Notes: a model not told the origin generated them from the letters alone. A stretch of 64,000 nucleotides of DNA from Rhizobiales bacterium Ga0077525 (GCA_001464835.1 LNDS01000038.1:1-64000); one strand, 5' to 3'. Positions 25,535 to 34,280 are shown, counted from the stretch's first letter. A program made the numbers and translations.

Positions 25535-27348
25535 TAGTCGTCCTCACTATCTTCACTGGGCGCTGCGTCGGGCATGCCCGCGTCAGGCGCGGTCTGCGTC
25601 ACCGCGACAATCTTGGCGCCGGGAAATTTGCTCAGCACCGCCTGCACCAAGGGATCGCTCTGCACGTCGCGCTCGACCTCGGCCTGGCGGGCGTCGGCCT
25701 GATCGCGCATGGTCGGCGCGCCCTGTTCGCGCGACACGACCACGACCCAGCGCTTGCCGGTCCAGGCGGTGAGCTTGCGTTGCAGGTCGTGCACGAAGGT
25801 TTTCGGCGCATTCGGCTGCAAGGCGATCTCGAGCTGGCCGTCCTCGTAACGCACCAGCCGGACGTCGCGCTCCAGCGCCATCTTGGTGGTGATGTCGCGC
25901 TTTTCCGACACCAGCGCGATCAGCGCCTCGAAGGTGCCGAGCGATAAGGTGGGCGCTGCCGGCTCGGCGGTGCCGAGCTGCGCCACGGGCTCTTCCGCGG
26001 GACGTGCCGACGTCGCCGCCGAGGCGCGCGGCGCACCGCGGGAGGCTTCGAAACGCGGCGCGAAACTTTGCGATGCACTCGGCCCGGCAGAGGCGCCATT
26101 GCCGCCGCCATTGGACGGCGCGCGCGAGACCGGCGCATTGCCGCCCTCGCCAAGCGACTTGATGACCTCGTCCGGCGTCGGCAGATCGGCGGCATAGGCA
26201 ATGCGCACCAAAACCATTTCGGCGGCGGCGACCGGGCGGCCCGAGGCCTGCACCTCGCCGACGCCTTTCAACAGCATCTGCCAGCAGCGCGACAGCACAC
26301 GCATCGACAACTGCGTGGCAAAGGCGCGGCCACGCACACGCTCGGCCTCCGACAGCGACACATCGTCGGCGACCGTCGGCACGACTTTGACGCGGGTAAC
26401 GAAATGGGTGAACTCGGCGAGATCGCCGAGCACAACGGCGGGATCGGCGCCGATATCGTATTGCGCGCGCAGTTCGGACAAAGCTGCGGCGATGTCGCCT
26501 TTCATCAGGGCTTCGAACAGATCGACGATGCGGACGCGGTCGGCAAGCCCCAGCATCTGCCGCACGTCTTCGGCACGCACCGGACCGGCCGCATGGGCAA
26601 TGCCCTGATCGAACAGCGACAGCGCGTCGCGTACCGAACCTTCGGCGGCGCGCGCGATCAAAGCGAGCGCGGCAGGCTCGGCTTCGATATTTTCCTTCGC
26701 CGCGATCTTCTGCAAATGCTCGACCAGCACGGCGGCATCGACGCGGCGCAAATCGAAGCGCTGGCAGCGCGAAAGCACCGTCACCGGCACTTTGCGAATT
26801 TCGGTGGTGGCGAAGATGAATTTGGCGTGCGGCGGCGGCTCTTCCAAAGTCTTCAGCAGCGCGTTGAACGCCGCGCCGGACAGCATGTGCACTTCGTCGA
26901 GAATGTAGACCTTGTAGCGCGCCGACACCGGCGCATAGCGCACGGCGTCGTTGATCTGGCGCACGTCATCGACCGAGTTGTGCGAGGCGGCGTCCATTTC
27001 CAGCACGTCGATGTGGCGGCTGTCGATGATCGCCTGATCCTGCACGCCCATCACCGGCATGTGGATGGTCGGGCCCTTGATCGACCCGTCCGGCAGTTCG
27101 TAGTTCAGCGCGCGCGCGAGAATGCGGGCGGTGGTGGTTTTGCCGACGCCGCGGACGCCGGTCAGGATCCAGGCCTGCGGAATGCGGCCGGATTCGAAGG
27201 CGTTGGAAATGGTGCGGACCATGGCCTCCTGGCCGATCAGGTCCTCGAAGCTGGACGGGCGGTATTTGCGCGCGAGGACGCGATAGCCGCCGGCCGGCGT
27301 CTCGGCCGGGGCGGAACCAGGAACGGCAGGGTTCTCGGGTTCGCTCAT
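25534..27348 (-). CDS. dnaX: DNA polymerase III subunit gamma/tau
   Basis: A 604-aa clamp-loader ATPase. Walker A GVRGVGKTTTARIL, Walker B YILDEVHMLS, sensor-1 FIFATTE and arginine finger SRC(QRFDL) are clear, followed by an Ala/Pro/Ser-rich linker (about 400-480) and the tau tail. The zinc module cysteines between Walker A and B are all missing (LPDGSIKGPTIHMPVMGVQD). The start is ATG 27348 (MSEPENPAVPG); an upstream in-frame ATG at 27381 is less likely. 4.5S RNA is encoded about 100 bp upstream on the same strand. Confidence 0.95.
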   Translation of the reverse strand: MSEPENPAVPGSAPAETPAGGYRVLARKYRPSSFEDLIGQEAMVRTISNAFESGRIPQAWILTGVRGVGKTTTARILARALNYELPDGSIKGPTIHMPVMGVQDQAIIDSRHIDVLEMDAASHNSVDDVRQINDAVRYAPVSARYKVYILDEVHMLSGAAFNALLKTLEEPPPHAKFIFATTEIRKVPVTVLSRCQRFDLRRVDAAVLVEHLQKIAAKENIEAEPAALALIARAAEGSVRDALSLFDQGIAHAAGPVRAEDVRQMLGLADRVRIVDLFEALMKGDIAAALSELRAQYDIGADPAVVLGDLAEFTHFVTRVKVVPTVADDVSLSEAERVRGRAFATQLSMRVLSRCWQMLLKGVGEVQASGRPVAAAEMVLVRIAYAADLPTPDEVIKSLGEGGNAPVSRAPSNGGGNGASAGPSASQSFAPRFEASRGAPRASAATSARPAEEPVAQLGTAEPAAPTLSLGTFEALIALVSEKRDITTKMALERDVRLVRYEDGQLEIALQPNAPKTFVHDLQRKLTAWTGKRWVVVVSREQGAPTMRDQADARQAEVERDVQSDPLVQAVLSKFPGAKIVAVTQTAPDAGMPDAAPSEDSEDD

Positions 27349-27448
27349 GCGCTTTCTCTTTGCGCCTATTCTCGCAGCCATTGGCCGTCGAAGCCACCCG
27401 CCGCGGCGGCGCGGGGCACTTCACGCCTAACGAATGGTGGAAAAAATG

Positions 27449-27550
27449 GGTGGGAGGCTGACAACGACCCGAACCGGGCTCGTTAGGGCTGCTTCCTTCC
27501 GGACCTGACCCGGTTGGCGAGTGGCTCGTCCACCGCCAACCTCCCGGCCC
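27449..27550 (-). ncRNA. ffs: Signal recognition particle 4.5S RNA
   Basis: The minus strand contains the hallmark SRP helix 8: GGTCAGGTCCGGAAGG followed by AAGCAGCCCTAACGA. Flanking arms GGGAGGTTGGCG and the downstream GCCTCCCACCC pair to close a long hairpin of about 100 nt. It binds Ffh to target nascent membrane proteins. Exact ends are approximate. Position upstream of dnaX is typical for alphaproteobacteria. Confidence 0.95.
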
Positions 27551-27627
27551 CTATATCGGGCGGAAACGGGGAGAATGCAAGCGAGGCTGAAATGACGCCG
27601 GCCGCCATTCGCACTAGGCTCGGGACC

Positions 27628-28044
27628 ATGGAATCAGCTTGGTCCCTCCACCCGCAACTGGCCGCCGACACCGTTCCGGTCGGCGACCTGGCGCTGTCGC
27701 GCGTGTTGCTGGCGAACGACGCCAATTACCCGTGGCTGATCCTGGTGCCGCGCCGCCCCGGGATCACGGAACTCGTCGACCTAGTGGACAACGACCGGCT
27801 CGCTCTGATGCGGGAAACCGACGCGGCCGCCCGCGCGCTCAAGTCGATCACCGAATGCGACAAGCTCAACGTGGCGGCGCTGGGCAATGTGGTGGCGCAG
27901 CTTCATGTCCATGTCATCGGCCGCAGGCATTCCGACAAGGCCTGGCCGAAGCCGGTCTGGGGCGCGGCGCCGTCGGCGGCTTACGATCCGGCCGTGCGCG
28001 ACGGCTTTATCGGCGCGTTGCGGCGGGCGTTGAAGGTCACATAG
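27628..28044 (+). CDS. HIT-domain protein
   Basis: A 138-aa HIT-superfamily hydrolase/transferase. Opening WSLHPQLAADTVPVGDLALS and PWLILVPRRPGITEL are typical of the proteobacterial HIT subfamily, and the active site QLHVHVIGR carries the His triad in variant form. Substrates are probably dinucleoside polyphosphates or AMP-X compounds, by family only. ATG 27628 is chosen; an in-frame ATG at 27592 would add 12 residues of no known match. Confidence 0.88.
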   Translation: MESAWSLHPQLAADTVPVGDLALSRVLLANDANYPWLILVPRRPGITELVDLVDNDRLALMRETDAAARALKSITECDKLNVAALGNVVAQLHVHVIGRRHSDKAWPKPVWGAAPSAAYDPAVRDGFIGALRRALKVT

Positions 28045-28069
28045 CCGTCGTTGCACTCTGCCCTGCCCC

Positions 28070-29038
28070 ATGCGAGTTTCCGCGCCGATGTCACCTCCCC
28101 CGAATCTCGGCCCGAAACCCCACCTCGGCTACACGGAAAACCGCCTCGCGCGCGCCGCAGAGCTGCGCACCGACAGAGCGGCGATCGACGCCATGGCCGG
28201 CGGCCCCTTCGCCGGCTTCTATGTCATCGGCGGCGAACTGGTCGTCACCAAAAAAACCGCGCCGCTGAACGATCCGCTGTTCACGCTCGCCGAAGCGCGC
28301 GCGTTCGGCCCCTTCACCGAAACCATTTTCCTCGGCCATGACAATAACAAAGGCCGCTTCGGCCTCGGCATGTCGCAGGACGCCGCCGAAGCGCTGAAGG
28401 CGCGCGACGACCTGATGGTCACCGACCTGCGCTCGATCGCCGTGCAGGGCCTTGTCGATGCCAACCACCTGCCGCCGATCGCCGAGGCCAAGGCGGTGCT
28501 GCAATGGCACTTACGTCATCGTTTCTGTTCGAACTGCGGCGCGCCGAGCGAAGCGATCGATGCCGGATGGAAACGTTCGTGCTCGTCCTGCAAGACCGAG
28601 CACTTTCCGCGCACCGACCCGGTCGTCATCATGCTGATCGTCGATTGCGACAACTGCCTGCTCGGCCGCTCACCGCGTTTCGCGCCGACCATGTGGTCGT
28701 GCCTGGCCGGTTTCATCGAGCCGGGAGAATCCTTCGAGGACGCCGTGCACCGCGAGACCCGCGAGGAAGCCGGCATCGTCTGCGGACGCGTCAAATATTA
28801 TCGCTCGCAGCCCTGGCCGTTCCCGACCTCGCTGATGATCGGCTGCCACGCCGAGGCATTAAGCCGCGATATTGTCGTCGATCGCACGGAACTGGAAGAC
28901 GCCCGCTGGTTTAGCAAGCATGAATGCATCGCCATGCTGATGCGCAACCATCCGGAAGGCTTGACCATGCCGCCGCCGGTGGCGATCGCGCATCACATCG
29001 TCCGCAGTTGGGTTGAGGATGAAGTCCGCTTTGACTGA
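28070..29038 (+). CDS. nudC: NAD(H) pyrophosphatase / mRNA decapping hydrolase NudC
   Basis: A 322-aa protein with the full NudC layout: N-terminal domain, zinc ribbon FCSNCG...CSSCK, Nudix box GFIEPGESFEDAVHRE continuing TREEAGI, and the NADH-specific tail motif SQPWPFPTSLM. It cleaves NADH to NMNH and AMP and can remove NAD caps from RNA. The first ATG at 28070 is used; 28088 (MSPPPNLG) is also possible. It overlaps the next gene by 20 bp. Confidence 0.95.
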   Translation: MRVSAPMSPPPNLGPKPHLGYTENRLARAAELRTDRAAIDAMAGGPFAGFYVIGGELVVTKKTAPLNDPLFTLAEARAFGPFTETIFLGHDNNKGRFGLGMSQDAAEALKARDDLMVTDLRSIAVQGLVDANHLPPIAEAKAVLQWHLRHRFCSNCGAPSEAIDAGWKRSCSSCKTEHFPRTDPVVIMLIVDCDNCLLGRSPRFAPTMWSCLAGFIEPGESFEDAVHRETREEAGIVCGRVKYYRSQPWPFPTSLMIGCHAEALSRDIVVDRTELEDARWFSKHECIAMLMRNHPEGLTMPPPVAIAHHIVRSWVEDEVRFD

Positions 29039-29960
29039 ACGTTTGCCGCTTGCCCGCCCGCCGAAAATCCTGTGTGCCGGCGGCGCCGTGCAGGACATCA
29101 TCATGCGGGTGGAGCAGTTTCCGAAACCCGGAGAGAAGGTCACGGCGACTGATTTTATCATCACCAGCGGCGGCCAGGCCGGCAACGCGGCGGTCGCGGT
29201 CGCCCGCCTCGGCGCCGTCACCAGCTATATCGGCGCGCTCGGCGACGAGACCGACGACGTCGCCAACACCATCATCAAGACTTTCGCCGGAGAGAAGATC
29301 GATGTCAGCCGCGCCATCCGCGTGCCGGGCGCGCGGTCGTCGGCCTCATTGATCCTGATCGATGCCGGCGGCGAGAAGATGATCGCCACGCGCCGCAACC
29401 AGGGTCTTGCCGAAGCTTCGCCGGCTGACCCGGAGGCCGCGGTCGCCGATCTCGACGCCGTGCTGCTCGACAATCGCTACGCCAACATTTCGCTGCCGAT
29501 CTGCGAGGCCGCCAAGGCGCGCGGCATTCCGCGCGTGCTCGATCTCGACAAGCCGGCGCCGCCGCACGACCCGCTGACGCAAGGCTGCACCCATGTCATC
29601 GCCTCCGCCGATGCGATGCGCGAGAGCACGGGGATGAAGGACTACAGCGCCGCTTTGAAGAAATACGGCGAAGGGTACAAAGGCTTTCTCGCCGTCACCG
29701 ACGGGCCGAATGGCGTGTATTGGCTCGAAGGCGGCGCCGTGCGCCACATGCCGGCGTTCAAGGTCGATGCCGTCGATACGTTGGGCGCAGGCGACACGTT
29801 TCACGGCGGCTTCGCCTACCGGCTGGCGGAAACCGGTGACGAAATCGACGCCATGCGCTTTGCCGCCGCCGCGGCAGCGATCAAGTGCACGCGCTTCGGC
29901 GGCCTGATGGGCGCGGCGACGCGCGCCGAGGTCGAGGCGTTTTTGAAGGAACGGGCGTAA
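29019..29960 (+). CDS. PfkB-family sugar kinase
   Basis: A 313-aa ribokinase-fold kinase. The N-terminal GGAVQDIIMRVEQFPKPGEK and SGGQAGNAAVAVARLG (PfkB signature 1) and the C-terminal VDTLGAGDTFHGGFAYRLAE (signature 2, catalytic Asp and anion hole) are intact. The specific sugar cannot be read from sequence. The start is ATG 29019, inside the 3' end of nudC. Confidence 0.9.
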   Translation: MKSALTERLPLARPPKILCAGGAVQDIIMRVEQFPKPGEKVTATDFIITSGGQAGNAAVAVARLGAVTSYIGALGDETDDVANTIIKTFAGEKIDVSRAIRVPGARSSASLILIDAGGEKMIATRRNQGLAEASPADPEAAVADLDAVLLDNRYANISLPICEAAKARGIPRVLDLDKPAPPHDPLTQGCTHVIASADAMRESTGMKDYSAALKKYGEGYKGFLAVTDGPNGVYWLEGGAVRHMPAFKVDAVDTLGAGDTFHGGFAYRLAETGDEIDAMRFAAAAAAIKCTRFGGLMGAATRAEVEAFLKERA

Positions 29961-29963
29961 GCC

Positions 29964-30116
29964 CTATTTCTTCACCGGGCACGGTGCGCCGCACGGCGCG
30001 CAGGCGCCGGCGAAATCCTCCGGCGACACGGCGCGGCCGCTCGACGGGCTGGTGAGATGATCGCCAACGATGGCGATCACGGCGAGCAACACAACGGCGA
30101 TGTAAGTTGTTCGCAT
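29964..30116 (-). CDS. 50-aa membrane-anchored protein with CAPCGAPCP tail
   Basis: A 50-aa protein: MRTTYIAVVLLAVIAIVGDH forms a single membrane anchor, followed by a short Ser/Arg/Ala-rich linker and the C-terminal GACAPCGAPCPVKK, with three cysteines and three prolines. The ATG lies 4 nt after the stop of the YeeE-type transporter, with GAGGGA about 9 nt upstream, so it belongs to the rhodanese-YeeE unit. With the anchor at the N-terminus, the Cys tail probably faces the periplasm. No family is known to me; a role as thiol carrier or sulfur relay is a guess from context. Confidence 0.55.
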   Translation of the reverse strand: MRTTYIAVVLLAVIAIVGDHLTSPSSGRAVSPEDFAGACAPCGAPCPVKK

Positions 30117-30120
30117 GGCG

Positions 30121-31269
30121 CTAATCCCTCGACATGCCGAACAAAGGCCGCAAGCGGATACCGATCATGCAGCCCGGCAAGGCGGCGAGAAACCAGATCC
30201 AGCCGTGCAGCGAGCCTGAGGCAACGCCGCCGATGAAGGCGCCGATGTTGCAGCCGAAGCCGATACGCGCGCCCCAGCCGCACAGCAGCCCGCCGATCGC
30301 GGCGGCCAGCAATGATCCGAGCGGCGGCCAGGCCGCAGCGGCGTAACGCTTGGTGGCGGCAGCCGCCGCCATCGCGCCGAAAATCATGCCGAAGTCGGTC
30401 AGGCTCGACGTGTCGCTCAACACCGAGCCGGTGAGCGCGCGCTTCGGGCCGGGCCATTGCCAGAATTCGGCCTGCGAGAAATCGAAGCCGAGCGCGGCGA
30501 ATATCTTTCCGCCCCACACCGTGTAGCCGAAGGTCACGCTCCACGGATGGCCGCCGGCAAAGAACACGCCGATGCACAGAATGCCGATGACGAGGCCGCC
30601 GATGATATACGTGCGCGACGGCATGAAATTGGCGCCGCGCTTTTTCGCCACCGCCGCCATGATCGCCGCGGCGAGCGCGATGCTGGCGAGCGTCGCCACC
30701 AGACCGCCCCAGGGGCCGAGATAGTCCGAAGCGAGAACGGGATTGATGCCGCCAAGAGCGAGGAACGACGGCAGCGACAGCGAGCCGAGCACGCTGCCGA
30801 CGATAAAGAAGGCGAGCGTCACCAGCATGCGGCCGGAGCCGCCGCCGACGGTGTAGAGCGTGCCGGAGCCGCAGCCATTGGCGAGTTGCATGCCGATGCC
30901 GAAGACGAAAGCGCCGATGACAAGGGAAGGCCCGAGCGGCGCAATGGCGCCGCCGAACCCGGGCAGCAGCGCCGCGACCGGCACGACGACGAGCGCGCAA
31001 ACGGCGATGACGATGAGGCCTCCGATCAGACCACCGGCTTCGCCGCGATTGAGGAAGCGCCGCCAAGAGGCGGTGTAGCTGAATTCGGCCTTGAGAAAGG
31101 CGATGCCGAGGGCAAAGCCGCCGAGGATTAGCGCTGCCGAGGCGGTCTGGCCGTCGAGCAGAACCAGCGTCACCAGGATCGCGGTGGCGAGCACCGCCGC
31201 GCCGAGAAAGAGGTAATCGATGCGGGGAGCGGCTGACGAAGCAGACGCCGAGATTGTAGCGGTAGACAT
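30121..31269 (-). CDS. YeeE/YedE-family sulfur compound transporter
   Basis: A 382-aa protein with about nine to ten membrane segments and the two family repeats: GMQLANGCGSGTLYTVGGGS (first conserved Cys) and GWGARIGFGCNIGAFIGG (second). YeeE-type proteins import thiosulfate through conserved membrane cysteines. A periplasmic rhodanese gene lies upstream on the same strand and a 50-aa Cys-tail gene directly downstream, supporting a sulfur-uptake role. Confidence 0.88.
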   Translation of the reverse strand: MSTATISASASSAAPRIDYLFLGAAVLATAILVTLVLLDGQTASAALILGGFALGIAFLKAEFSYTASWRRFLNRGEAGGLIGGLIVIAVCALVVVPVAALLPGFGGAIAPLGPSLVIGAFVFGIGMQLANGCGSGTLYTVGGGSGRMLVTLAFFIVGSVLGSLSLPSFLALGGINPVLASDYLGPWGGLVATLASIALAAAIMAAVAKKRGANFMPSRTYIIGGLVIGILCIGVFFAGGHPWSVTFGYTVWGGKIFAALGFDFSQAEFWQWPGPKRALTGSVLSDTSSLTDFGMIFGAMAAAAATKRYAAAAWPPLGSLLAAAIGGLLCGWGARIGFGCNIGAFIGGVASGSLHGWIWFLAALPGCMIGIRLRPLFGMSRD

Positions 31270-31285
31270 GGATGACTTTCTCTCT

Positions 31286-31405
31286 CCGTCATCCTGAGGT
31301 GCGAGTGCGAAGCACGAGCCTCGAAGGATGAACGGCCCTAATGCGGAACCACTTTGGCCGTCGCCCTTCGAGGCCCGCCTTCGGCGGGCACCTCAGGGTG
31401 ACGGA
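31286..31405. repeat. Palindromic repeat, family A copy 3
   Basis: CCGTCATCCTGAGGTGCGAG pairs with the CACCTCAGGGTGACGGA end, with internal GCCCGCCTTCGGCGGGC near 31373-31389. It occupies the gap between the rhodanese stop (31415) and the YeeE start (31269), so it lies inside the predicted transcript. Confidence 0.85.
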
Positions 31406-31414
31406 GAATCTCGA

Positions 31415-32407
31415 TCAGGACCCCAGACCGAGCTTCTTCTTCAAGTCATCCCACTTCGTGCGCGACGATTCAACCGGGCGATTGGGATTGGCGGTCCATT
31501 CGACCATCGAGCCGTCATAAAGGCGCACCCCCTCGCGGCCGAGCACTTCGTGCAGCACGAACCAGTCGGTCGCGGCCCAGTGGCCGGTGTTGCAATAGCT
31601 GACCGCCGGACCGGCCGGTACATGCGCCGACAGCGCGGCGAGTTCGGCCTTCGGCTTCAATCTGTTGGTCTTGGCGTCGTAGTAACCGGCGCTGTCGACA
31701 TTGAGCGAACCCGGAATGTGGCCATAGGCGGCAGCGTTCGGCGCCTTTTCCTTGCCGAGGAAGAACGAGGCCGGGCGCGCGTCGATCAAAGTCGCGCCGC
31801 CCTTGGCTTCGAGCGCCTCGACCTCGGCGCCCTGCGCGATTAGGTTCTGGTTGATGGTGGCGGCAAAGATCGTCGCCGACGGCTTCCGCTCGCCGCTCTC
31901 GACCGGCAGGCCGGCCGCGCGCCAGGCGGCGACGCCGCCATCGAGGATCGACACGTTCTTGAGGCCGACGACCTTCAAAGTCCAATAGGTGCGCGCCGCC
32001 GCGCCGAAATCGGTGAAGCTGACGCCGGCCGGGACGACGACGACATGCTTGTCTTCGTCGATGCCGAGATCGCCGATCAGCTTTTCCAGTTCCGCCGTGG
32101 TCGGCAGCATGAACGGCACGTTGTTGCGGGTGACGCGCCAGCCGGCCTTGTCGTAATCGCTGTGCACGCTGCCGGGGATGTGCGCCTCGCTAAAGGCCTT
32201 GGCGCCGCCGCCATCGATGGCGGAGCGAATGTCGAGCACGACGACATCCTTGTCGTTCAGTTTGCTCTTGAGCCACTCGACGCTCACCAAAGGCGTTGCA
32301 CCGGCGGCGGGAGCGGCGGATGCGGTGAAGGTCGCGCCCAAAGCCATTACTGCGGCCAGGGCGGCGGCGCGGGTGCGGCGGGCGAACAAGGAGGTGAAAA
32401 TTCTCAT
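31415..32407 (-). CDS. Periplasmic two-domain rhodanese (sulfurtransferase)
   Basis: A 330-aa exported sulfurtransferase with a signal peptide (about 1-35, TASAAPAAG). Rhodanese domain 1 (VVLDIRS ... AHIPGSVHSDYDKAGWR) lacks the catalytic Cys; domain 2 has LIDARP, GHIPGSLNVD and the active loop CNTGHWAA (catalytic Cys about 280). It likely moves sulfane sulfur from thiosulfate or a similar donor in the periplasm. It heads the unit with the YeeE transporter and faces a divergent Lrp/AsnC gene across 163 bp. Confidence 0.9.
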   Translation of the reverse strand: MRIFTSLFARRTRAAALAAVMALGATFTASAAPAAGATPLVSVEWLKSKLNDKDVVVLDIRSAIDGGGAKAFSEAHIPGSVHSDYDKAGWRVTRNNVPFMLPTTAELEKLIGDLGIDEDKHVVVVPAGVSFTDFGAAARTYWTLKVVGLKNVSILDGGVAAWRAAGLPVESGERKPSATIFAATINQNLIAQGAEVEALEAKGGATLIDARPASFFLGKEKAPNAAAYGHIPGSLNVDSAGYYDAKTNRLKPKAELAALSAHVPAGPAVSYCNTGHWAATDWFVLHEVLGREGVRLYDGSMVEWTANPNRPVESSRTKWDDLKKKLGLGS

Positions 32408-32463
32408 GGCACGGATCCGGTTGGCATAAAGCGCCCCATGGCGCGTCAGATTGCTCTTGAAAT

Positions 32464-32517
32464 AGAATATTTTTCTCTATAAAGACAGAGGATCTGCCGA
32501 AATAAGAATATCATTCT
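32464..32517. promoter_or_regulatory. Two 13-bp palindromes in the rhodanese/Lrp intergenic region
   Basis: AGAATATTTTTCT (32464-32476) and AGAATATCATTCT (32505-32517) are copies of AGAAT-N3-ATTCT, the second perfect. Centres are 41 bp apart, about four helical turns, so both face the same side of DNA. They lie in an AT-rich stretch between the divergent sulfurtransferase and Lrp genes. This is the layout expected for an autoregulated Lrp/AsnC operator; binding is inferred. Confidence 0.6.
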
Positions 32518-32570
32518 ATTCCGCGCCACCCTCGTAGACGGCGCATGCTGGAATTAAAGGGGATTGGAGA

Positions 32571-33038
32571 ATGGACGCTATCGACCGCAAGATCCTCGCC
32601 GTGGTGCAGCAGGACGCCTCGCTCTCGGTCGCCGAAATCGGCAGCCGCGTCGGCCTGTCCTCGACGCCGTGCTGGAAGCGTTTGCAGCGGCTGGAGGCGG
32701 ACGGCGTCATCACCCGCCGTGTCGCGCTGATAGATCCGGAAAAGGTCGGGCTCGGCATCACCGTATTTGTCTCGGTCGAGACCGGCGATCATTCGCAGGA
32801 ATGGCTGTCGAAATTCGCCGAGGTCGTCAACGCCATGCCGGAGGTGATGGAATTCTACCGCATGGCCGGCGACGTCGATTACGTGCTGCGCGTCGTCGTG
32901 CACGACATGCAAAGCTACGACACGTTCTACAAGAAGCTGATCGCCACGGTGCCGCTGAAGAACGTCACCTCGCGCTTCGCCATGGAGCGGATCAAGTCGA
33001 CCACGGCGCTGCCGATATCGGAAGCGCGGTCGAACTAA
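32571..33038 (+). CDS. Lrp/AsnC-family transcriptional regulator
   Basis: A 155-aa regulator. The N-terminal HTH (DRKILAVVQQDASLSVAEIG / RVGLSSTPCWKRLQRLEADG) is followed by the RAM ligand-binding domain (VFVSVETGDHSQEWLSKFAE ... MAGDVDYVLRVVVHDMQSYD). Family members form octamers or dimers of dimers that wrap DNA and sense amino acids. Divergence from the sulfurtransferase-YeeE unit and paired palindromes between them suggest it controls sulfur uptake. The ligand is unknown. The start is ATG 32571 with GGAG upstream. Confidence 0.92.
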   Translation: MDAIDRKILAVVQQDASLSVAEIGSRVGLSSTPCWKRLQRLEADGVITRRVALIDPEKVGLGITVFVSVETGDHSQEWLSKFAEVVNAMPEVMEFYRMAGDVDYVLRVVVHDMQSYDTFYKKLIATVPLKNVTSRFAMERIKSTTALPISEARSN

Positions 33039-33045
33039 ACGCCGT

Positions 33046-33597
33046 TCAGGTGCAGGCGGTGCCGTTGTAGACCGGCGCGGTGATGCGCGGGCTCATATAC
33101 ATCTTGTCGGACAAATTGATCGTGCCGGTAATGTTGTGGCCGACGATCGGCGTGTAGCTGTACGACGCCTCGGCCAGAATGATCTGCGTGCTGGCCACGG
33201 CCAGCGCCGTCGGCAGCGTCACGGCGCCGGAACTGGCGGTGCCGTTGCGGGTCACGCTCCACTTCACCGTCGCCACCCGGCTGGCATTGATGCTGATGCA
33301 GGAGATGGTGACCTTCAGCTTGCTCTGGTCGTAAGGCGCAATGACCGCGCTCGACGCATCGAGAATGTTGGTCATGTCGGAACTTGAGATAGTCGCCACC
33401 TGCGACGCCAGGTTCGCCAACGTCGCCGTGGTCAGGCTGAGTTTGCGGTCGGCGCTGACGCCGTCCGACACTTCGACGACGCCGAAATAAAGCCCGATCA
33501 TCACCGGCGCGACCAGCGCGAACTCGACCGCCGAGACGCCGCGCCGGTCGCCGACGAAACGGCGCAGAAAGCCGGATTTGCAAGCCGTATGACGCAT
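33046..33597 (-). CDS. TadE/TadG-like pilus assembly protein
   Basis: A 183-aa minor pseudopilin. A basic N-terminus is followed by the TadE motif RRGVSAVEFALVAPVMIGLYFGV (membrane helix about 20-42; the G/VSAVEF stretch resembles the prepilin cleavage region) and a Ser/Thr/Ala-rich extracytoplasmic domain with two Cys (VTISCIS, NGTACT) that could form a disulfide. Start ATG 33597 has CAGG upstream. A GTG at 33612 overlapping the previous TGA (GTGA) is a coupled alternative. It is co-transcribed with the TadE gene upstream. Confidence 0.82.
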   Translation of the reverse strand: MRHTACKSGFLRRFVGDRRGVSAVEFALVAPVMIGLYFGVVEVSDGVSADRKLSLTTATLANLASQVATISSSDMTNILDASSAVIAPYDQSKLKVTISCISINASRVATVKWSVTRNGTASSGAVTLPTALAVASTQIILAEASYSYTPIVGHNITGTINLSDKMYMSPRITAPVYNGTACT

Positions 33598-33608
33598 GAC
33601 CTGATTGC

Positions 33609-34175
33609 TCACTTGTAAGGCTCGACGCGGAACACCGACGTCGCCGCCAGCAGGCGCTTGTTGCCGTTGAGGTTTTCCAGGTTGTTGCCAAGCATCGAAA
33701 CAAAGATCGGCCACTGATAATACAAAGACACGACGACGATATCGCCGACGGTGCCGGGGTTGTAGCTCATCGATGTGTTGAAGGTCTTGTTGACGACCGG
33801 CGATGCTGTGGAGATCGCGGTGAAGCTCGAATAGCTCTTGACGTCGACATACACACCGCCGGCGCAATCGAACAAGCCGAAGATGCGGTTGCAGACCTGC
33901 GTCTTGAAATCAGCCTGGCTGAAGCCTTTCGATTGCGCCTCGCCGGTCATGATCAGGCGCGCTGAATCGGCGGCGGCAGCTTCCAATGTCTGGCCGGCGA
34001 AAAACACCAGCGCGGTTTCGATGATGGCGAACAGGAGCGCCAGAAACGGCGCGGCGATCAGCGAGAACTCGACCGCGGAGCTGCCGTCTTCGTGCCGCAC
34101 GAAGCGGCGGAGCAACCGTGAGCGCAGCAACCGGCGCCGAACCTGCGCAGCCGTCATCTGGATGGTTTCAAACAT
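33609..34175 (-). CDS. TadE-family pilus assembly protein
   Basis: A 188-aa TadE-like protein. Basic N-terminus RRRLLRSRLLRRFVRHEDG, then SSAVEFSLIAAPFLALLFAI (TadE motif and membrane helix about 32-58), followed by a periplasmic domain with NRIFGLFDCAGGVYVDV and LYYQWPIFVSML. TadE proteins act as minor pilins in Flp pilus assembly. First of a two-gene minus-strand unit; a CtrA-like site lies about 105 bp upstream. Confidence 0.85.
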   Translation of the reverse strand: MFETIQMTAAQVRRRLLRSRLLRRFVRHEDGSSAVEFSLIAAPFLALLFAIIETALVFFAGQTLEAAAADSARLIMTGEAQSKGFSQADFKTQVCNRIFGLFDCAGGVYVDVKSYSSFTAISTASPVVNKTFNTSMSYNPGTVGDIVVVSLYYQWPIFVSMLGNNLENLNGNKRLLAATSVFRVEPYK

Positions 34176-34280
34176 GACCGCTATCTCGATGCGTCAGAAA
34201 CAACAAATTCCCTGCATCTTTTATATCAAAGGCGACTTTTAAATTTCTTGCGCGGATTGCCGACAAACCCGGGGGGCGCT

